Shown here: positions 59,101 through 64,000 of the stretch, piece after piece | Layout: every line of letters begins with the position of its first letter | Position numbering within the stretch: position 1 is the first letter of the stretch | Assembly (NCBI RefSeq): GCF_905220415.1 | Contig: NC_059542.1 | Span: 8,184,001 to 8,248,000 of the forward strand | Direction of reading: 5' to 3' | From: Colias croceus | Taxonomy: Eukaryota > Arthropoda > Insecta > Lepidoptera > Pieridae | DNA length: 64,000 nt | Translations under genes and position numbers: made by a program | The notes under the pieces: generated by a model | Seen by the model: the letters and a program-made list of their open reading frames with translations, nothing else | What the model was told of the DNA's origin: nothing | The model's database searches: none

Positions 59101-62100
59101 GCAAATTGTGTCCGATATCGGATATCGGCTATCGGCTTCCGATATCCGATATCGGACCGGACAATGTGAAAACGCACTAAGGGTGAAAAAAATAATGGTC
59201 GTTCAAAATTGCTCCACTCCTGTTGGTCGTAGCGTGATGATATATAGCCTATAACCTTCCTCGATAAATGAGCTATTTAACACAGAAATAATTTTTCAAA
59301 TCGGACCAGTATTTCCCGAGATTAGCGCGTTCAAACAAACAAACTCTTCAGCTTTATAATATTAGTATAGATTTAAGTTTTTATTTACTAGCCTACGGAA
59401 GTTCAGAGAAGTCAAATCAAGTTATATCTTTTCTTTCAACAGGAAGAATGTAATGTAATTTGCGTAGATTGGGAAGGAGGAGCTTCAATGCCAAATTATT
59501 TAAGGGCTGCGGCTAACACGCGATTGGTGGGCAAGCAGCTAGCTATGCTGCTACAAGGTACATCCACAAAAACTTACCTACTAACTAAAAAACTTTCAAT
59601 AAAAAGAAAAAAAGAAATATGGACGTTGATTAAGATCTACGGCTATTAATTCCAAAATGGTTCCATATTTATCAATTAATCAACATGCTTTAATACGAGT
59701 ATGTAATATTTCAGGTTTAGCTGAACACATAGACGTCAGATTCGAGGACATCCACTTAATTGGTTTCAGTTTGGGTGCACATGTGGCGGGTTTTGCTGGT
59801 TCCGAGCTAAAGAACATAAGTCGAATTACAGGTGAACAAAACTGATCTATGATTTCCAAAATATATTACTCATTTTAAGTAGAATGAGGAAACGTATTAT
59901 TTCGTAGCTTTTTTCCTGAATAATACTTATCACAACAATAAATAAATTTTATTTAGTTTCAGTAGTTCTTGTTTAATACATAACTAAATCATATTATTTT
60001 ATTACTTTAAGGCCTCGACCCAGCCGGTCCACTCTTCGAGTTCCAAGATCCCAGAGCACGTTTGGACAAAAATGACGCAAAATTTGTAGATGTAATACAC
60101 TCTAATGGTGAGACGTTAATCCTGGGAGGTCTCGGAGCGGCTCAGCCGTTGGGTCATGTAGACTTCTATCCGAATGGTGGAAGGGTTCAACATGGGTGCT
60201 CTAATTTGTAAGTTTAATTCGAAATATACACTTTATTTATTAGGTACTGAATAATACAATTTATTTAAACCCATATAATATGTAATAGGTAGCAAATTTA
60301 CGAAGTAAAATGCTATAAAAAAAACTTAATAGTCTTACCTTATCTTTTATTCCAGGTTCGTTGGAGCAGTATCTGACTTAGTGCTGCCCTGGGCGGCCGC
60401 TTCTGCTGAAGGTAGATCTTTATGCAACCATCGCAGAGCATACAAATTCTTCACGGATTCAGTTTCACCAAAATGTCATTTCCCTGCTTTTCCTTGTACG
60501 AATTACGACACATTTTTGGAGGTAATATTATAGTCATTGTTTTCAGCAACGTTTATATTGATCTTGTTAGAATTTTTCGCTTATTTTTGTTGCTGTTATT
60601 AACAATGTAAATAATGTTTCTAGGGTAGATGTTTCCCCTGTAACAGTGAGCGAAGATGTGGCAATATGGGCTATTATGCAGACCGATCGCTTGGAAGAGG
60701 ACAATTATATTTACTAACGAGGGAAGAGGAACCATTTTGTGGTATGTGTTCAATGCATTTAAATAACAATATTATAGAAGTCCGCTAGTTGGATAGTCTA
60801 CAAATACATAAAACAATAATAATAGATTTGATTAAATTCAAACATGTTTATTTTTTGTAGCACACCAATATCACGTAGAAGTATGGGGAGGAATAGAGGC
60901 AAATGAAAAACCAAATTTCGGACGAGTCACTCTGACGCTCCATGGTGATTCAGGGTTGAACGAATCTTTCCCTATGACAAAGTAAGTTTGTAAAATGTTT
61001 TTTATCCTTCCTTCCCTATTTAATCAGTAAGTTGTTTACTTGCCAACACCTCCTAAACAGGTCAGCTATGACTCTTTTGTTTATAACAATAAATATTTTT
61101 ATATATACCTTTATTTCTTGTCAATCTTATCATGGCTCCATTGTGTTAGATTTCCGAGTGATTTTTTTATTTTTTTTATTGTAACCGGAAATCTGCAGTC
61201 GATCGAATTTTGGTCAATGTAGGTACTCCTGTAGTTAGATACTAGGATACACTGCCCAGAATATCAGCAACTCACTTATTAAACAGTGTTATAATTTGGT
61301 TATAATATTAACTTTCCAAACAGACGCGAAGAAAAATCCGGCTCACGCGTATCCCGCTGGACGCGCGTGCTCGTCCCGCACCCCGCGCTCGGCGTACCCC
61401 TACGCGCTACACTACACTACGCACCATATGGAGGCTGGTTAAGCGCCGGCGCGAAACGCGTGCACCTTGATAAGCTGCTTATTACCGATAGTTTTGGCAA
61501 GACGTGAGTTAATTCATTTGATTTCAATTCTCAATTTGCACAGACGATGAATGGAAAGATCACGTTTTTAAATACTTTGTAGTACTATTAAATATGGAGA
61601 GGTGCATCAGGTTTCATTAAATATATAAAAACTATAATGTCTGTATATGTTTAATTATAATGATTATTCAGGAAGTTATAGTCTCAATGCTGTGTAAATA
61701 AAAAGTCATGGTATATCATTAAACTAGCATATGAATAAAAAATTAATAATACATAGAACCTTTTAACGATAAGCATGATTGTTGATAGCCTTCAAGCAAA
61801 AACTAATAGGTATTGCTAAAAACACAACAAGCTTTTCAAGTTTTTTTATTATATCGAAAGAATTAATAGTGTGTCAATAGCAACATTTAACATTTTTATC
61901 AGCCTTGCGATTCAATTATATTTTTTTTCTTTTGTTTTTCAGTTCTTCATTTTGTAAACTACTTTGGCTAGTCACGGACGAATCGATTCAGTTGCCCTTA
62001 TATCCAGGAGATTGCGAAATAAAAGAGGTATGCATTATGTTATACAAAAATTACTAAAATTAAATATAGGTAAATACCAGATTGTAATACTATAATATTA

Positions 62101-63283
62101 TGTATTTGTTTTTCAGATTGACGAAATAACGAACGAAACAAACATAGAACAAGACGTAATTCTGAGGGAAAATGTAACCAAAATAATTGGCGACGATCCC
62201 CACGATAATGAACTACCAGAAGAATCTCCACAGCAACCATTTGCTCTTATTGACAGTGATTATGAATGGGAGGAAGCCACTGACACGGGTCGAGCCTTCG
62301 GAATGACTAATACTAAAACAGCACCTAGTGGTCTCATTGAAATAGCGGAACCCGTATTGAGACCACGTAACAGAAAAACTCCAAGACAAAGATCAGATAA
62401 CCCTGATGAAATTCACGAAATATCTGAACCGCTATTAAGACCTACACAAGCCCCCAGATCGACAACCGCGCCTCCTCTACGAAAAGCTAAAAATTACGAC
62501 GTTTCCACGACTCCAACAAACGATGAAATAGACATTAAGGACGAAAAGGAGGAACAAGGTTTTGCAGTACAGTTCCTTCCGGCGAGACTGGCGTCATTTA
62601 TATCAAGAGCGGAACGCTACGCCAGAGATACTCTCCTGCCTTTAGTATCGGCTTATGCGCCACGACTTCCAATTTTCGGTTCTAGAGAATTACCCAGGAC
62701 GACCGCCCGGTATATTCCCACGGAAGAAATAAATGTCACCAGTTCTGTACCTGTACCTACACCCACGTTAGAAATGAAAATTGAAATGCTACACACGATG
62801 GGGCCACCGGGAGAGAAACGAGAATTTGAAACGCCTGAAGATCCCGACATACCGGTAGTGATATCGACAACTACGACTTCTTCGACAACAACAACCACCA
62901 CATCCACAACAGAAAAAATAAGAGCAGCACCAACTGAAATGTTACAAGTTGTTGCAGGACCGTCAGTATCGACGAGCACTGCGTTACCACCAGTAGCATT
63001 GCGTAGCGAAGGCAAGAAGATCGTTATAGTATATCCCACAAATGCAAGAGAGGAAAAGAAAATTCGATCCCACTCATATCCCGAAGAGATGCAGTTCGAA
63101 GCTCTTTATCGACATACTGCGGAACCGACAGGAGTGAGAGTCGATCTACCAACGTTCTCCCCACCGACTTCAACAACACCAAGTGCTGTATCGCCGGTTA
63201 AAAGATCGGTCGATTCTCGATACATACCGATACCTTTCCTTAAGAATTTGAACATTAACGAATCGGACGAAAGGAATAAGTAG
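53061..63283 (+). CDS. Secreted lipase, pancreatic-lipase family with PLAT domain and long tail (927 aa)
   Basis: Exons: 53061-53127, 54593-54734, 55534-55674, 56122-56290, 59443-59557, 59715-59831, 60012-60207, 60356-60521, 60624-60741, 60861-60981, 61324-61503, 61943-62027, 62117-63283; total 2,784 nt, all phases agree. It hydrolyses lipid esters outside the cell. MATHVWRSIALILALTTLVL is a signal peptide. SVCYGEFGCFED begins the lipase fold. The triad is Ser230 (GFSLGAHVAG), Asp253 (GLDPAGP) and His341 (CNHRRAYKFF), so it should be active. GHVDFYPNGG and paired Cys residues are family typical. A PLAT-like domain spans about 414-535 (YHVEVWGG to YPGDC). Residues about 540-927 are a Thr/Pro/Ser-rich tail not found in mammalian pancreatic lipases; large lipases of this type occur in insects. 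Start: ATG 53061 is chosen because only this frame gives the signal peptide and joins exon 2. Confidence 0.88.
53707..54151. mobile_element. hAT-type MITE, 429 bp, 8-bp target duplication, lipase intron 1
   Basis: The element 53715-54143 begins TAGAGATGCAACGAATAGTT and ends AACCGAATATTCGGTGCATC then TCTA. It is flanked by CCCAGTTG at 53707-53714 and 54144-54151. An 8-bp duplication and TAGAGATGCA termini are hAT features. The subterminal parts are built from repeated CCGGATACCGGATA / TATCCGGCCG / GAATATTCGG words in both orientations, likely transposase-binding sites. No transposase ORF remains. Confidence 0.85.
54152..54592. other. Rest of lipase intron 1
   Basis: No gene. It ends at the acceptor GGGTCAAAG, which has almost no pyrimidine tract (see findings). 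Confidence 0.6.
54735..55533. other. Lipase intron 2
   Basis: AT-rich intron between exons 2 and 3, without a repeat of defined ends. Confidence 0.7.
55866..56085 (+). mobile_element. Poly(A) retroposon with 10-bp target duplication, lipase intron 3
   Basis: CCTGATGGTC occurs at 55866-55875 and again at 56076-56085. The 200 bp between them end in about 18 A. Near the 3' end a perfect stem GGGTGAAC (55980-55987) / GTTCACCC (55993-56000) occurs. This is a 5'-truncated non-LTR element or SINE, with no coding sequence. Its end lies about 36 bp before the exon 4 acceptor. Confidence 0.75.
56533..56697 (-). mobile_element. Helitron-like element, inverted, lipase intron 4
   Basis: On the - strand the CTAG end is at 56533-56536, preceded by a GC-rich segment (CCGGCGAAGCCGGGGCGGAC), with inner words AAAATTTTATGAGAATCGGT and CAGCCGTTTTGGAGGAGTA as read on +. 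The far end near 56697 is degenerate. Confidence 0.6.
56917..57262 (+). mobile_element. Helitron-like element with (GTCT)n start, lipase intron 4
   Basis: A (GTCT)5 run leads into ACGGTTCGATTTCGATGAAA, CTTGGTATAATTATACCTTA and ATACTTTTTATCCTGGAAAA, and the element ends with GACGGAGTCGCGGGCGAAAG then TTAG. The layout matches the Lep1-like copies, but the 3' terminus is TTAG instead of CTAG. Confidence 0.55.
57708..59180. mobile_element. PIF/Harbinger-type element, 1,467 bp, lipase intron 4
   Basis: The ends 57711 (GAGCGTTTTCACATTGTCCG) and 59177 (inverse, with one change: GTGCGTTTTCACATTGTCCG) are flanked by TAA at 57708-57710 and 59178-59180. Subterminal sequences are interlocked GATATCGG / CCGATATC words. 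A second pair of inverted modules (CTTTCACATTATCCG near 57812 and its inverse near 59090) lies inside the first. The 1.1-kb interior is AT-rich and shows no transposase or MADF ORF. Confidence 0.7.
59240..59370 (-). mobile_element. 3'-truncated Helitron-like element, lipase intron 4
   Basis: On the - strand it starts with the canonical TCTATACTAATATTATAAAG (59370 downward), then CGCGCTAATCTCGGGAAATA and GGTCCGATTTGAAAAAT. The CTAG end is lost. The adjacent Harbinger-type element ends at 59177. Confidence 0.7.
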
Positions 63284-63759
63284 CTGTAAATATTGAAGTT
63301 TAGTTTAGTCTTGTACAGATTGTTTTGTTTGCGTCAACTTGCTTGAACGAGATGTGTTAGTTATTTGTATAAAAGTATGAATTGGAAGGAATGATCAATA
63401 TTTCAGCCGAATTGAATGTGTACATAGATTAGAATAAGAGACATTTTTTATATAATTAAACTTATTTATTAAACAACTGTTTCATTGTCGTCTAACATAA
63501 CACATTTGGATTAACATAAAATGAAATGACATAAAAATAAATCACAGTTCCTTAAATGTAAACAAAACTGCACTTATGCATAAAGCTTTCGAACATAAAG
63601 CTATTTCAGTTAAAGTATTTTATTGCCTTAGATACAAAAAAAGAGTACAAAATAGATGTTTTTCAACGGCAACTTGTCTCACCTTGCAAAGTCGGCTTCG
63701 CAAAGCTGTGCACTAAAGACTCCACGCTGTGAAAGTATCCTAACATTTCTTATAGCGGT
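63284..63759. other. Convergent 3' UTRs of the lipase (+) and pontin (-)
   Basis: Only 476 bp separate the two stop codons. On the - strand AATAAA-type words (TTTATT on +) lie at 63615-63622 and 63466-63471 and could end the pontin mRNA. No canonical AATAAA was decisive for the lipase; AATTAAA near 63455 is a variant candidate. Overlap of the two transcripts is possible. Confidence 0.6.
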
Positions 63760-63919
63760 TTACTTCATGTATTTATCGGAATGTTGTGTGAGGATACGTG
63801 CGGAGGACTTGGCGTCGAGGAACAGCGTGTGCACGCCCTCGATGTGTGCGGGCGTGATGCGGGTGGAGCCGTCCGCGCGGGACGATAGAGCCGCCGGCGT
63901 TAGCAACTGGGCCGCGTAC
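63760..63919 (-). CDS. pont: Pontin / RuvB-like 1, last exon (5' partial)
   Basis: The exon follows ATTTCATTCAG and encodes 52 residues and a TAA stop (63762-63760). It reads YAAQLLTPAALSSRADGSTR, ITPAHIEGVHTLFLDAKSSA and RILTQHSDKYMK. This is the C-terminal end of the AAA+ ATPase RuvBL1 (QLLTPA, H.E....LF.DAKSSA.IL, DKYMK). Reptin (RuvBL2) ends differently, so pontin is preferred. Pontin forms hetero-hexamers with Reptin in INO80, SWR1/Tip60 and R2TP complexes. The ATPase motifs are outside the window. Confidence 0.93.
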
Positions 63920-64000
63920 CTGAATGAAATAATTGTATGATCCAATAGGTATATTGTTATGGTTAAGAACCCTATATGTTATACTACTGATTCATTCGGT

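Noticed and set aside
62653..63039. 128-codon ORF on the - strand
   Set aside because: Antisense of the Thr-rich lipase tail; Val/Gly-rich mirror of ACN codons.

Overview
The window is animal nuclear DNA, very probably from a moth or butterfly. The genes are split by short AT-rich introns with GT..AG borders. Between and inside them lie short repeats of kinds I know from Lepidoptera: Helitron-like (Lep1-type) elements running from a TC..TAATATTATAAA end to a CTAG end, non-LTR retrotransposon tails ending in (GAT)n, hAT MITEs and PIF/Harbinger-type MITEs. I cannot name the species.

Four protein-coding genes are present. (1) The last two exons of dipeptidyl peptidase III (+ strand, 405-877). 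(2) A NUAK-family, LKB1/AMPK-related Ser/Thr kinase (- strand, coding 25153 down to 7235), which I resolved into 27 coding exons and about 2,184 residues. An N-terminal kinase domain is followed by a very long low-complexity tail, half of it in one 3.5-kb exon. One exon-exon junction (exons 10/11) does not keep frame in the sequence given. (3) A complete secreted lipase of the pancreatic-lipase family (+ strand, 53061-63283, 13 coding exons, 927 residues, Ser230/Asp253/His341), with a PLAT-like domain and a Pro/Ser/Thr-rich C-terminal tail of about 390 residues. (4) The last exon of pontin/RuvBL1 (- strand, 63919-63760), convergent with the lipase.

Layout: 1-1186 end of DPP III; 1187-6100 a dense cluster of repeats and MITEs with two THAP-like fragments; 6116-25153 NUAK; about 25.2-53.0 kb a gene desert (probably 5' introns and promoters of NUAK and the lipase plus mobile DNA); 53-63.3 kb the lipase, whose introns hold a hAT MITE, a poly(A) retroposon, a 1.47-kb Harbinger-like element and Helitron-like copies; 63.76 kb to the end, pontin.

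The most interesting mobile DNA is a 699-bp element at 31318-32016. It has perfect 23-bp terminal inverted repeats, a TTA target duplication and one intact 108-residue MADF-domain ORF, but no transposase: a PIF/Harbinger element cut down to its DNA-binding partner protein. Three other elements (4534-5075, 38301-39947, 57711-59177) share the TAA/TTA target preference. The four cellular genes have unrelated jobs (peptide turnover, kinase signalling, lipid hydrolysis, chromatin/AAA+ assembly), and I see no functional cluster.
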